From NCBI GenBank assembly GCA_020722185.1, contig DYLH01000004.1, positions 7,882-65,283 of the forward strand: a stretch of 57,402 nt of DNA, given 5' to 3'. The DNA is from Candidatus Avelusimicrobium gallicola (GTDB taxonomy: Bacteria > Elusimicrobiota > Elusimicrobia > Elusimicrobiales > UBA9959). Position numbers and translations under genes: made by a program. Below are positions 27,646-37,039 of the stretch, one piece after another. Numbering within the stretch: the first letter of the stretch is position 1; every line of letters begins with the position of its first letter. Under the pieces are notes generated by a model that had not been told where the DNA came from, did not search any database, and saw only the letters and a list, made by a program, of their open reading frames with translations.

Positions 27646-28497
27646 ATGGTAAGTTTGAAAGAGCTTGAGATTTTCTTTGGGAAGATACCTTCATTAAATT
27701 TTAACACAGAAAAAGAAGCATGGAATTATGTTGTTGATTATATCCACTCAGCGACCAATTCGCAGGCTTCAACTTTTTTTTCAGTTGATGAAGAAAAAAA
27801 GTTTCTTACATTTTCTTTTGTGCTCGGTCCTAATAGTGAAGAGCTTGAAGGGATCAGCTTTTCATACACTGGCGCCGCTGGATGGTGCGCTTTAAATAAA
27901 AAACCTTTACTTGTAAGAGATGTTGAAAAAAATCCTCTTTTTAGTTCAAAGGTAGACTATGCGACGAAATTTAAGACTCGCTCAATTATGATTTTCCCAT
28001 GCTTTTGCCAGAATGAGCTCGTAGGAATAGCTGAATTTATTAATCCTCAGGGAAAAGATTGTTTTGACGAGGAGGATTTTTCTTTTGCTTTTTCATGTAT
28101 TTCTTTTTTTTCAAAAATAGTTTATTCCTTAAGATTAGAGTTTACGATAAAGAAGCTTTCATTGAAAACAGATTCAGCGATAAACAATCTCTCTGGCGGA
28201 TTTGTTGCGGTGGACAATCATAAGAAAATAGTATTTTTTAATCCAAAGGCTTATGAGATATTGGATGTCAAAGGTTCTCAGATTGGCATTGATATAGATA
28301 CTGCTTTTTTGCCAGATGAGATTAAGGAAGCTATTAAAAAAACCCTTTTAGATAAAATTCAGGTAAAAAGAGCCGAATTTTTTTATGAAAAAAATGGCGC
28401 AAGAAAGCGTATAGGATATAGCACTCTCAATCTAAAAACAGTTGACGGATCAATAGACGGAGCCGGGGTGATATTTCAAGATATAACTAGATTCTAA
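27646..28497 (+). CDS. GAF + PAS sensor protein without visible output domain
   Basis: GAF-like NYVVDYIHSATNSQASTFFSVDEEKKFLTF…GWCALNKKPLLVRDVEKNPLF; PAS-like INNLSGGFVAVDNHKKIVFFNPKAYEILD…GAGVIFQDIT; start chosen at GAGGAG-RBS ATG. Confidence 0.75.
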   Translation: MVSLKELEIFFGKIPSLNFNTEKEAWNYVVDYIHSATNSQASTFFSVDEEKKFLTFSFVLGPNSEELEGISFSYTGAAGWCALNKKPLLVRDVEKNPLFSSKVDYATKFKTRSIMIFPCFCQNELVGIAEFINPQGKDCFDEEDFSFAFSCISFFSKIVYSLRLEFTIKKLSLKTDSAINNLSGGFVAVDNHKKIVFFNPKAYEILDVKGSQIGIDIDTAFLPDEIKEAIKKTLLDKIQVKRAEFFYEKNGARKRIGYSTLNLKTVDGSIDGAGVIFQDITRF

Positions 28498-29107
28498 TTT
28501 TGGGACATATTGATTTCAATGGACAAGACTCACATAAAGGCATTCTGGCTTTACAGAAAGTTCTTCCGTGCTGTATTAAAGCATGAGAAAACCATCCCCA
28601 TTCATTTTGAGGAATTAATTTCATAAGATCCCTCTCTATGATTTCAGGATTGGATGATTTAGTCAGAGAAAGTCTAAAAGAAATCCTTTTTACATGTGTG
28701 TCAACAACTATCCCCTCATTTTTCCCGTAGGCATTTGAGAGAACTACATTTGCAGTTTTTCTGGCCACGCCACGAAGCGAGAGGAGATCTTCCATATTGT
28801 CTGGCACTTTGCCGTAAAATTTTTCTACTATTTTTTGTGAAGTTTCCTTAATGGATATAGCCTTATTGTTATAAAAACCTGTAGATTTTATCAATTCTTT
28901 TATCTCAGAAATTGGGGCATTGGCCATAGCTTTAGGATCTGGAAATCTGGCAAATAGTTTTGGCGTTACTTTATTTACTCTTTCATCTGTGCACTGAGCT
29001 GAAAGTATTGTAGAGACAAGCAATTGAAATGGATTTTTATGAATAAGGGAACAACTCGCTGTTGAATAATTTTTTTTAAGAAGTTCAAGTAATTTTAAAA
29101 TATTCAT
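28487..29107 (-). CDS. nth: Endonuclease III
   Basis: PFQLLVSTILSAQCTDERVNKVTPKLF, LRGVARKTANVVLSNAYG, VDTHVKRIS, Fe-S loop CKARMPLCESCPLKSIC. Confidence 0.95.
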   Translation of the reverse strand: MNILKLLELLKKNYSTASCSLIHKNPFQLLVSTILSAQCTDERVNKVTPKLFARFPDPKAMANAPISEIKELIKSTGFYNNKAISIKETSQKIVEKFYGKVPDNMEDLLSLRGVARKTANVVLSNAYGKNEGIVVDTHVKRISFRLSLTKSSNPEIIERDLMKLIPQNEWGWFSHALIQHGRTFCKARMPLCESCPLKSICPKIRI

Positions 29108-30969
29108 TTTCTAAAAAAACTTCCAAAATAAATTGTTTTTTTGCCGGCCTTTGATCCATTTTTAAAATTTTTATTGAAATTAAAAGAAAACTTTTCTTTA
29201 AGCGATATTTCCCTGACGCATTTGCAATCCATAGTAGCCTCAATTATATTTCCTTTGCCTGAGTATATCATTACATGATTTATTTCTTTTGTATTGTCAG
29301 ATGTAGAAAAGACAAGATCTCCAACTTTAAGGCTCATATAGTCTTTTTTGAAAAGTGAAAATTTTTGGTCTGAGGCATTTCTGGGGATTTCTATCCCTGC
29401 TGAGATATAACTTAAATATGCCAAGCCTGAACAGTCAACTCCAAAAGAGCTTTTGCCTCCCCAGTAGTATGGATCGGAAATGAACTGTCTGGCTGTTTTT
29501 ATTATCTTTTCCCTTGCTGTGTTCTCATTCATAGGTTTAAAAGGAGAAAGATCATTGGTTGAAAGAATTAAAGATCTCCCGGAGCTTCTGGCAAGTATGA
29601 ATCCTTTTTTTAAATTTAGCAGTGCCTCAACCCTGGAACCTATAGATATCCTCTCTGTGGTTTTTTTTAAGTTAGAGTCATAAATAAAGGTATCCTTATT
29701 TGTCACTATAAAATCAGGATTTTCGGGAAGAGAAAAATTTATTTTTTGGGCATATCCTTCATACGGTAAGAGCTTTTCTGAGATGAGAGTTTTTTGATTT
29801 AATGCTTTTATTTTATTGGAATGTTTATCGTATTCTATTTTCTCTCCGGGCAATATCTGTGTTTCTATGTTTTTTAAATTCATATCTGAAAAAAGTTCTA
29901 TCAATGGGAAAGAGGGGGAGGCAAAAGAAAAAATATCATTTGAGATAATGTAGCAGGTGCCATATTTGTTTTTTAGCCAGGCCTTTTCAAATTCTATTCT
30001 GTTATATGTGATTTCTGTCTTTGAATCTTTACTTGCCGCTGGATCCATAGTTATGACATTTCCTTTCTTGTCAAATCCTTTTAGGACAACCAAGTGGCCT
30101 TTTGTTTTTTTCAATGGGGAACCCTTCAGCTCATCTGGGCCAAAAGTCAGGCTGGCTATTATTGGAATTCCTTTTTTTATGTACAGGCTGGCCTCTTTGA
30201 GAGAATTAAGCCTAGCCACAAAAGAATAAAGACCTTTTGTTGAGGCATATGCGCAGTTAAATAGCCAGTTTCCGTATATGCCATCAGAATTGTCAATTAC
30301 AGCCTCGGAAATTTTTTCCGGGCTTTCCTTTATTCCATAATATGACAATACACAGGAAAGGGATGTAGGACTGCAAATATCTCCTTTGTAAGATATTTGT
30401 CTGGCCATTTGGGAGATGCCTGTTAAATTCAATTTTATTTTTTCATCTATGACATTGTATTTGTTTTCCATGTATTGAATAGATGAATCCGTAAAAACAA
30501 AATTGGCTAATCTTATCAGAGCTTTTTTATCTGAGAGAGGCCTCATCTCTATTCTAACTTTTAGTTCATTATGTTTCTTTGAAAGTCGAAGTATATCAGT
30601 ATCCATTGTTCCAATTAAAGTTTTTTTGCTTTTACTTTCTCCTCTTTTAGGGGAAAATGCTCCGCATGAAAATTCTTCATCATTTATTTTTACAAAAGTT
30701 TCTATTTCTGTATTCTCATCCCCTGTGACAGAACATATTACTTCATTAAAATCCATAGGTGATTTAATCAAGAAAGATATGTACGAATTTTTTGAAGAGT
30801 CAATTGAGCGAACAGCCCCTTCTGGCTGATTAATAAACTCAATGTTTTCTGATTCAAGAGATTGTAGATTGGAAAAATCTGTCAAAAAATAATTGAAACT
30901 TCTAAAATTATCCATAGCATTCACTCCTGATATTAGAGTAATGGCAAGAAGCAATGATTTTATCACCAA
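29104..30969 (-). CDS. Secreted protein with C39-like peptidase domain and C-terminal NlpC/P60 domain
   Basis: C39-like QISYKGDICSPTSLSCVLSYYG…KGHLVVLKGFDKKGNVITMDPAA; NlpC/P60 DPYYWGGKSSFGVDCSGLAYLSYISAGIEIPRNASDQ…INHVMIYSGKGNIIEA. Confidence 0.82.
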   Translation of the reverse strand: MVIKSLLLAITLISGVNAMDNFRSFNYFLTDFSNLQSLESENIEFINQPEGAVRSIDSSKNSYISFLIKSPMDFNEVICSVTGDENTEIETFVKINDEEFSCGAFSPKRGESKSKKTLIGTMDTDILRLSKKHNELKVRIEMRPLSDKKALIRLANFVFTDSSIQYMENKYNVIDEKIKLNLTGISQMARQISYKGDICSPTSLSCVLSYYGIKESPEKISEAVIDNSDGIYGNWLFNCAYASTKGLYSFVARLNSLKEASLYIKKGIPIIASLTFGPDELKGSPLKKTKGHLVVLKGFDKKGNVITMDPAASKDSKTEITYNRIEFEKAWLKNKYGTCYIISNDIFSFASPSFPLIELFSDMNLKNIETQILPGEKIEYDKHSNKIKALNQKTLISEKLLPYEGYAQKINFSLPENPDFIVTNKDTFIYDSNLKKTTERISIGSRVEALLNLKKGFILARSSGRSLILSTNDLSPFKPMNENTAREKIIKTARQFISDPYYWGGKSSFGVDCSGLAYLSYISAGIEIPRNASDQKFSLFKKDYMSLKVGDLVFSTSDNTKEINHVMIYSGKGNIIEATMDCKCVREISLKEKFSFNFNKNFKNGSKAGKKTIYFGSFFRK

Positions 30970-31037
30970 TATAATGATATAAAATTAGCAGTTTTTTTGC
31001 ACTTTCTTATAATCTGGTTATTTAATAAAATCATAGT

Positions 31038-31607
31038 ATGAAAATTTTTTTAGTTTTATTGTTTTTTTTATTTTCGGCTTTTGGTTTTTCCGCCTGTCCT
31101 CGCTCTGCTGATAGCAAGCCATGTAAGGGAGAATGTGGCGCCTTCATAGACTCTGACAAAAATGGAGTATGCGACGAATGGGAAAAAAATAGGGCTTTGG
31201 CGGGAAAAGAGATTTTAAAAAAAACTCTTTCGCCGGCGCAAAATCCAACTTCTGCTGATGAGAAAAATGAAGCCAAATTGCAAAAAAAGGGTTTCAAGCA
31301 GAAAATTTCAAAATATGGCCTTGATAAAACTTTAATTGCTATTTTGCTAGTAATTATTCTATGTCAGTTATTAAAGAAAAAATACTCTTACAGAAAAGTT
31401 CACAATGATTTATGGAATAGTATACTTTTTCTTTCTTTTTTTAGCTGCGCTCTTTCTGGTATATTCCTTTATTTTTCATTTTTCCCAAGCATTAAATATC
31501 TATTATTTAAAATTCATCTTTTTTCGGGATTTATTTCTTTTTTTGCCGGAATTTATCATTATTTGGAGAGATTTAGATGTATGTTTCCTTTTAGAAAATA
31601 TCAATGA
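31038..31607 (+). CDS. Membrane protein with Cys-rich/EF-hand-like N-terminus and C-terminal TM helices containing His
   Basis: CPRSADSKPCKGECGAFIDSDKNGVCDEWEKN; TM segment KIHLFSGFISFFAGIYHYLERF reminiscent of DUF4405-like heme-binding helices. Confidence 0.5.
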   Translation: MKIFLVLLFFLFSAFGFSACPRSADSKPCKGECGAFIDSDKNGVCDEWEKNRALAGKEILKKTLSPAQNPTSADEKNEAKLQKKGFKQKISKYGLDKTLIAILLVIILCQLLKKKYSYRKVHNDLWNSILFLSFFSCALSGIFLYFSFFPSIKYLLFKIHLFSGFISFFAGIYHYLERFRCMFPFRKYQ

Positions 31608-32404
31608 ATACTCTTTACGATGAAAAATATTTTTTCTCAGATTGCGAAGGTTATCGTGAATTCTCCTCTTCTGACGGAATAAAACTTTCTAGAAGGCTTG
31701 CATATGTTTATTCAAAAGTATACGAGTATAAGCCCTCATCTGTGCTTGATCTGGGCTGTGGAAGAGGAGAATTGGCTTTGTCATTTGGGCTTAGCGGTTG
31801 GGATACCTATGGTATTGATTATTCTGAAGTTTCTATTGAGATTTGTAGAAAATTAAAAGAGCGCTGGATTAAAAATTCTCCTCAAATGAAACTTAACTTT
31901 AAAAAGGCAGATGTCTCAAACTTGCCATTTAGAGATGAAAGTTTTGATGCTGTGGTAATGTCTGATCTTGTGGAACATTTAGATGAAAAGAAACTTATTC
32001 TGTCTTATATTGAAGCCTATAGGGTTTTAAAACCTAAAGGCAAGATTTTCATACATACATCTCCAAATAAAATTTTCCTGAAATGGGGATTGAGATTATA
32101 CTGGCTTCTTGGTTTTATCAATGGTGTAAAATTACCTTTTGATATGAAGGAACTTTTGCCTAGAGGTCTTAAAAAACCTTTTCACATAAATGAACAAACT
32201 GTTTTTTCCTTAAAAAAAGGACTTAAAAAAGCTGGTTTCTCAGATTTTTCACATGAATTTAAGAAAAACCCTCATTATGTATATTATTTTTTGAAAGAAG
32301 ACAAATTTATTCCAAAACTAAATAAAATCTACAACTTTATCCCTTCAAAACATCTTTTCTTCGCTGATATTTTTATTTCAGCAAGTAAAACAAAAAGCGC
32401 ATAA
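31604..32404 (+). CDS. Class I SAM-dependent methyltransferase
   Basis: SSVLDLGCGRGELALSFGLSGWDTYGIDYSEVSIEICR…DAVVMSDLVEHLDEKK. Confidence 0.88.
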   Translation: MNTLYDEKYFFSDCEGYREFSSSDGIKLSRRLAYVYSKVYEYKPSSVLDLGCGRGELALSFGLSGWDTYGIDYSEVSIEICRKLKERWIKNSPQMKLNFKKADVSNLPFRDESFDAVVMSDLVEHLDEKKLILSYIEAYRVLKPKGKIFIHTSPNKIFLKWGLRLYWLLGFINGVKLPFDMKELLPRGLKKPFHINEQTVFSLKKGLKKAGFSDFSHEFKKNPHYVYYFLKEDKFIPKLNKIYNFIPSKHLFFADIFISASKTKSA

Positions 32405-32433
32405 ACTATTTCGGGGGTGCTGAAAAAGTATTA

Positions 32434-33435
32434 CTATCTTATCTTTTCCACACAGCATTCTCTGCATATTGGCAAAACTTTGTTTTCTGCCATTCTTTTT
32501 ATTTCCTCTGATTTCTCCTTTGCTTTTTCAAGAATTTTAGATATTTCCATATTCTTTATATTTCCTGCATGCCAGTTGGTGAGCATTGGGCATATGAGAA
32601 CATTTCCGGATGGAGTTATAACCATATCTTTGCCAATAAAATGGCAGATTGAATTTTCCTTGCCTTCAAGACAGGATTCGGCTTCTATTTTCATCGAAAA
32701 TTTCATTGATTTTATTTTTCTTATGGATTTCGCCACTTTTCCAAGTTCCTCTTTGGAAAGAGAATTTGAATTGATGTACGAATGAGTTTTTACAGCTTCA
32801 AATCCAAGAACAGAATTAGTTTGGGAAATAATATTTTCATTTATACAACTTGCAAGTTGAAAACGAAGCATATTGGCATTTACACTTAATGCTATTTTGT
32901 ATGTTTCTTCTATATACTTGTAATTTAGCTTGCTGACTGTGCAATAAATGTATACCTTTGGAAATCTTTTTTTAAAAGAATTCTTTATTCTCTGTATGGC
33001 CTTCATATTTGAAAAAAGTTTTGTAAAAGCGCCTTTTTTGCCTCTTATAAAATCGTGTATGTTTTCCGGCCCATCTAAAGAAAATACAATAGATTCAAAA
33101 AGATTTTTTTCGCATATTTTTTCTATTGACTTATTGTCAAGCGCATTCCCATTAGTTACTGCCGCTGTCCTTACTGAGTTGGAGATAGCATTTGAAGCAA
33201 TATCATAAATGTTTTTCTCAAGGAAGGGTTCTCCGCCTATATAGGAAATTCTCTTTATACCTATCTTAGAAATCCTTTCTTGAATAAGATATACATCCTC
33301 TTTTTTGATTTGATCTTTATATTCTCCTCTAAGTTTTCTATAATTGGCTTTCCAGAGTCGGCAATTTTGGCACTTTAGATTGCACACATAAGGCATTTCC
33401 AGAATAGCTCTTCTGGGAGATAAAAATGAGTTCAT
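32434..33435 (-). CDS. Radical SAM protein with C-terminal Cys-rich (SPASM-like) segment
   Basis: LEMPYVCNLKCQNCRLW (CxxxCxxC), ISYIGGEPFLEK, IVFSLDGPENIHDFIRG, C-terminal CPMLTNWHAG…CRECC. Start codon uncertain (33435 or 33453). Confidence 0.85.
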   Translation of the reverse strand: MNSFLSPRRAILEMPYVCNLKCQNCRLWKANYRKLRGEYKDQIKKEDVYLIQERISKIGIKRISYIGGEPFLEKNIYDIASNAISNSVRTAAVTNGNALDNKSIEKICEKNLFESIVFSLDGPENIHDFIRGKKGAFTKLFSNMKAIQRIKNSFKKRFPKVYIYCTVSKLNYKYIEETYKIALSVNANMLRFQLASCINENIISQTNSVLGFEAVKTHSYINSNSLSKEELGKVAKSIRKIKSMKFSMKIEAESCLEGKENSICHFIGKDMVITPSGNVLICPMLTNWHAGNIKNMEISKILEKAKEKSEEIKRMAENKVLPICRECCVEKIR

Positions 33436-34502
33436 ATAATAAAAGAATAACATATTTCGGAGCTGTCAGAAGTATTTCAAGCTGGGCTAAAGTGGCCAAA
33501 GAAATGTGCCTTTGCCTTGCGCAAAGGGGAGCTCTGGTAAATATCTATGAAAGAAAAGGTTTTTTATATGATTCTAAAATTGATTTAGGGGGACTTGAAA
33601 AATTTATAAAAGATGAATTTTTAGGAGATGTGGTTTTGACATTTGAGCATCCTAAAAATTACATTTATCTGCCTGAGAATAAAATTAAAATAGGGTTTTT
33701 AGTTTATGAGTTTACCACCTTACCTCAAATATGGGTTGACAATATAAACAAGTTCCTAGACCTTGTTTTTGTTCCCTCTCTCTTTGTTTATGAAGTTTTT
33801 GTCTCTTCAGGGGTAAAAAAAGAAAAAATACGAATACTTCGCTATGGGTTTAATCCTGATTTTTATTATCCTGGCGAGAGAAAGGATAAAAGCCTTTTTA
33901 ATTTTCTCTGCATTGCATCTCCACAGAAAAGGGAAGGACTGGATTTGCTTTTGAAAGCTTTCGATGAAGCTTTCAATGAGATTGAGGGAGTATCACTTAT
34001 AATAAAGCTTTCTTATAGAAGGAATAATCCGAAATTATTTGAATTGAGAGGTTTTGAGGGTTTGATTGAAGACTATTCTAAAAAACTTAAAAATAAGCTT
34101 AACATAATTGATAAATCACTAACAGAAATAGAAATGGGGGAGCTTTATCGCTCTTGTGATGTGTATGTCTCTTTTTCCAAAGCAGAGGCTTTTGGATTGC
34201 CATTCCTTGAGGCTCAAGCTTGTGGGAAGCCATGCATAGCTCTTAACTATTCTGGACAGAAGGATTTTCTAAATATGGAAAATTCTTATTTTGTGCCTCA
34301 CAAGATTGAAATTTCTAAAAATGAGGAATACGAAATATCCAAGATAAAACAATTTTCGGCATTGCCATTGCATGATATGGCATGTAAAGTTTTTAGAGAA
34401 GTTTTTTTCTCAAAGGAAAATTTGAAAAAAGGTTTTTTAAAAGAGGGTTCAGCTTATTATCATTGGGAAAATATAGTTTCTGATTTTATTCTACTTCTTT
34501 AA
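33426..34502 (+). CDS. Glycosyltransferase family 4-like
   Basis: FLCIASPQKREGLDLLLKAFDEAF, EMGELYRSCDVYVSFSKAEAFGLPFLEAQACGKPCIALNYSG; GGGAG RBS. Confidence 0.85.
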   Translation: MSSYNKRITYFGAVRSISSWAKVAKEMCLCLAQRGALVNIYERKGFLYDSKIDLGGLEKFIKDEFLGDVVLTFEHPKNYIYLPENKIKIGFLVYEFTTLPQIWVDNINKFLDLVFVPSLFVYEVFVSSGVKKEKIRILRYGFNPDFYYPGERKDKSLFNFLCIASPQKREGLDLLLKAFDEAFNEIEGVSLIIKLSYRRNNPKLFELRGFEGLIEDYSKKLKNKLNIIDKSLTEIEMGELYRSCDVYVSFSKAEAFGLPFLEAQACGKPCIALNYSGQKDFLNMENSYFVPHKIEISKNEEYEISKIKQFSALPLHDMACKVFREVFFSKENLKKGFLKEGSAYYHWENIVSDFILLL

Positions 34503-35795
34503 AATTTTTTCTGATATCATTTCTCCTGTTTCAATTCCATCTTTTATATTTTCTTCCATAAAGGAATATTTCCATGCCCCGTATCTTCCAAATGAAAATA
34601 TGCCATGTGAGTTAAGCCAATCATTTATTGTCCTAATAGAATTTTCCATTCCAAGGTCATAAAAAGCATAAGCTGGAGATGCTTTAAGCCATTGTGTTTC
34701 CTCTATGTCTTCATCTTTTTTGATGAAGCCAATTTTTTTGAGCGCGGCAATTACTTCTTTAAGGGACAGGGAAAGGTCAATGCTCTCATTTTGCTTTACC
34801 GCTATTTCGGCATATATGGAGCTTTTTGAATCGGGCGCGCAAAAAGGGGAAAAATTGTCATAAAATCCAAGTCTATAAAAAGGGTACTCTTTTTGCGGGA
34901 AATATAACCAGTGATGAGATGAAACTTTTTTTCTAAGACCGAGATTGAGTATATAAACCGTATTGCTTCTCAATTTTCTGGCAGCTTTTTTTATTTTCTC
35001 TGGAGCATCTAAAGTTTTTTCTATCAACTCTTTTAAAGGAGATGTGTTTGCTATATATGAATATGGTATTTCTCCTATCCCATTTACAATGGCTATTTTT
35101 TTATAAGCTTTAAGATTTATAAGTTCACAACCATAATTTATTAATCCAGCCTTTTTAGACAAAGATTTAGAGAGAGCGCCTATACCGCCATTTAGAGGAT
35201 AATAAAACACTCCATTGTACCCAGATATCGTTTTTGCTTTTGAATAAGCTCCCTCTATTATTCTTGATGGATCTGGCACAGGGACAAAATTGCCCATCCA
35301 TTTAAGAGACATCTCATTCAATGGGTATTGCCATAGCTTTTCATTATAGGGGAGCATGAAAAGGTTTGATATCCCTTTTCCAAAAACCGATATGCTCCAC
35401 TCCTTGAAATTGCGTTGACTTACAGAGTTTTTTTTAAGAGCTTTCAAAAATTCTTCTACGCAATAATTTCTCTCTTCATCTGATAAAAAGCTTAAATTAG
35501 CCTGAAATGGGTATGGAATTATATTGCCTTTGAAGTATATTGCTGAATTTCTTTTTATTTTTATGATATTGCCTTTAAGTAGGTTTTTTATTAGTTTGGT
35601 CGTGTTTGACCAGCGCAGATGTAGTAGATGACCGGAATAGTCAAAAGTAAATCCTTTTTTATTGAAAGACGCCGCAAGTCCGCCGCAGTATGCCTCCTTT
35701 TCTATGATCAAAGGACTTATTCCAGCTTTTCTTAATTGAAAGGCGCAAGACATTCCGCTAAGTCCTGCGCCCACTATAAGAACTTTTTCTCTCAT
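34491..35795 (-). CDS. FAD-dependent amine-oxidase / UDP-galactopyranose mutase-like protein
   Basis: KVLIVGAGLSGMSCAFQLRKAGISPLIIEKEAYCGGLAASFNKKGFTFDYSGHLLHLR; LPYNEKLWQYPLNEMSLKWM; FGRYGAWKYSFMEENIKDGIETG. Confidence 0.82.
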   Translation of the reverse strand: MREKVLIVGAGLSGMSCAFQLRKAGISPLIIEKEAYCGGLAASFNKKGFTFDYSGHLLHLRWSNTTKLIKNLLKGNIIKIKRNSAIYFKGNIIPYPFQANLSFLSDEERNYCVEEFLKALKKNSVSQRNFKEWSISVFGKGISNLFMLPYNEKLWQYPLNEMSLKWMGNFVPVPDPSRIIEGAYSKAKTISGYNGVFYYPLNGGIGALSKSLSKKAGLINYGCELINLKAYKKIAIVNGIGEIPYSYIANTSPLKELIEKTLDAPEKIKKAARKLRSNTVYILNLGLRKKVSSHHWLYFPQKEYPFYRLGFYDNFSPFCAPDSKSSIYAEIAVKQNESIDLSLSLKEVIAALKKIGFIKKDEDIEETQWLKASPAYAFYDLGMENSIRTINDWLNSHGIFSFGRYGAWKYSFMEENIKDGIETGEMISEKILKK

Positions 35796-35803
35796 CTAAG
35801 TTT

Positions 35804-36946
35804 TTAGACTTTGGCTTTCTTGAATGAATTTACAGCTTCTTTAACCTCTGATGTTATTATCTTTATTTCCTCATCTGAAATTTCCGGGTACATCGCAAGA
35901 GAAAGAACTCTGTCTTGAATCTTTTCGCAAACAGGCAGATCTCCTCTCTTGTATCCAAGTTTTTCATAGGCCTTTTGTAGATGCAGGCAAATTGGATAAT
36001 ATATCTGATTGGCTATCTCTTGTTTATTTAGATGAGCCTGCACAAAATCTCTTTCCTCTTTTGAAGAGAATTGAATAGTGTAGTAATTGCAAGAATGATA
36101 ACAATTTTCTTTTACTATTGGGGTCTGGCAGACGCCTTTCAGCGCAGCATTATATTTTTTCATCACTTCATTTCTCATTTCTGTCCATTTAGCCACATGC
36201 TTTAACCTTATTTTAAGTATAGCAGCCTGTATGGTATCCAAACGAGAGTTATATCCTTCCATTTCATAGAGATATCTCTGGGAAGAGCCGTGATTCCTAA
36301 TAGTTTTTATTTTTTGAGCTATTTTATCATCATTTGTCGTTATCAGCCCGCCGTCTCCAAATGCTCCTAGATTTTTTGCCGGAAAAAAACTAAATGTGCC
36401 GCAGTTGCCTATGGTGCCAAGTTGTTTCCATTGCCCTTGATATTTGTATTTTCCAGTGAAAGATTGAGCACAGTCCTCTATTACAATTAAATTGTGCTTT
36501 TGGGCTATTTTCATTATTTCATCCATACTGGCTGGATGTCCGTATAGATGAACAGGTATTATGGCTTTTGTTTTGGATGTTATCTTTTTTTCTATTGAAA
36601 CTGGATCTATATTGTAAGTGCCGTCATCTAGTATATCAGCAAAAACCACTTTGGCGCCAGCTTGTGAAATTGTCTCAGATGTGGCTATGAAAGTAAATGG
36701 AGTCGTTATTACCTCATCTCCTTCTCCTATGCCTGAAGCTATTATGGCAATTCTAAGCGCGTCTGTTCCACTTGCTACTGAAATAGCATGCTTTGAGCCA
36801 ACAAATGCAGCAAAGTCTTTTTCAAATTCATTTACTTCTTCTCCGAGTATAAAATGGGCTTTTTCAAGCACCTTTTTTATAGCTTCTTCTGTTTCTTTTT
36901 GTATTGGGCGATATCCCCTGAGCATATCAACCATTGGTATTTTCAT
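35804..36946 (-). CDS. DegT/DnrJ/EryC1/StrS family aminotransferase
   Basis: FVGSKHAISVASGTDALRIA, IPVHLYGHPASMDEI, IEDCAQSFTG, GTFSFFPAKNLGAFGDGGLITTND, RNHGSSQRYLYEMEGYNSRLDTIQAAIL. Confidence 0.93.
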   Translation of the reverse strand: MKIPMVDMLRGYRPIQKETEEAIKKVLEKAHFILGEEVNEFEKDFAAFVGSKHAISVASGTDALRIAIIASGIGEGDEVITTPFTFIATSETISQAGAKVVFADILDDGTYNIDPVSIEKKITSKTKAIIPVHLYGHPASMDEIMKIAQKHNLIVIEDCAQSFTGKYKYQGQWKQLGTIGNCGTFSFFPAKNLGAFGDGGLITTNDDKIAQKIKTIRNHGSSQRYLYEMEGYNSRLDTIQAAILKIRLKHVAKWTEMRNEVMKKYNAALKGVCQTPIVKENCYHSCNYYTIQFSSKEERDFVQAHLNKQEIANQIYYPICLHLQKAYEKLGYKRGDLPVCEKIQDRVLSLAMYPEISDEEIKIITSEVKEAVNSFKKAKV

Positions 36947-37039
36947 TTTTTTCTCCTTTGGCCATGGCCTAATAAGATTTTACTAAAAAAAAACTTCAAT
37001 GTATTGTTAGTTTTGAAAAATTTTAATAAACTTCTATAT

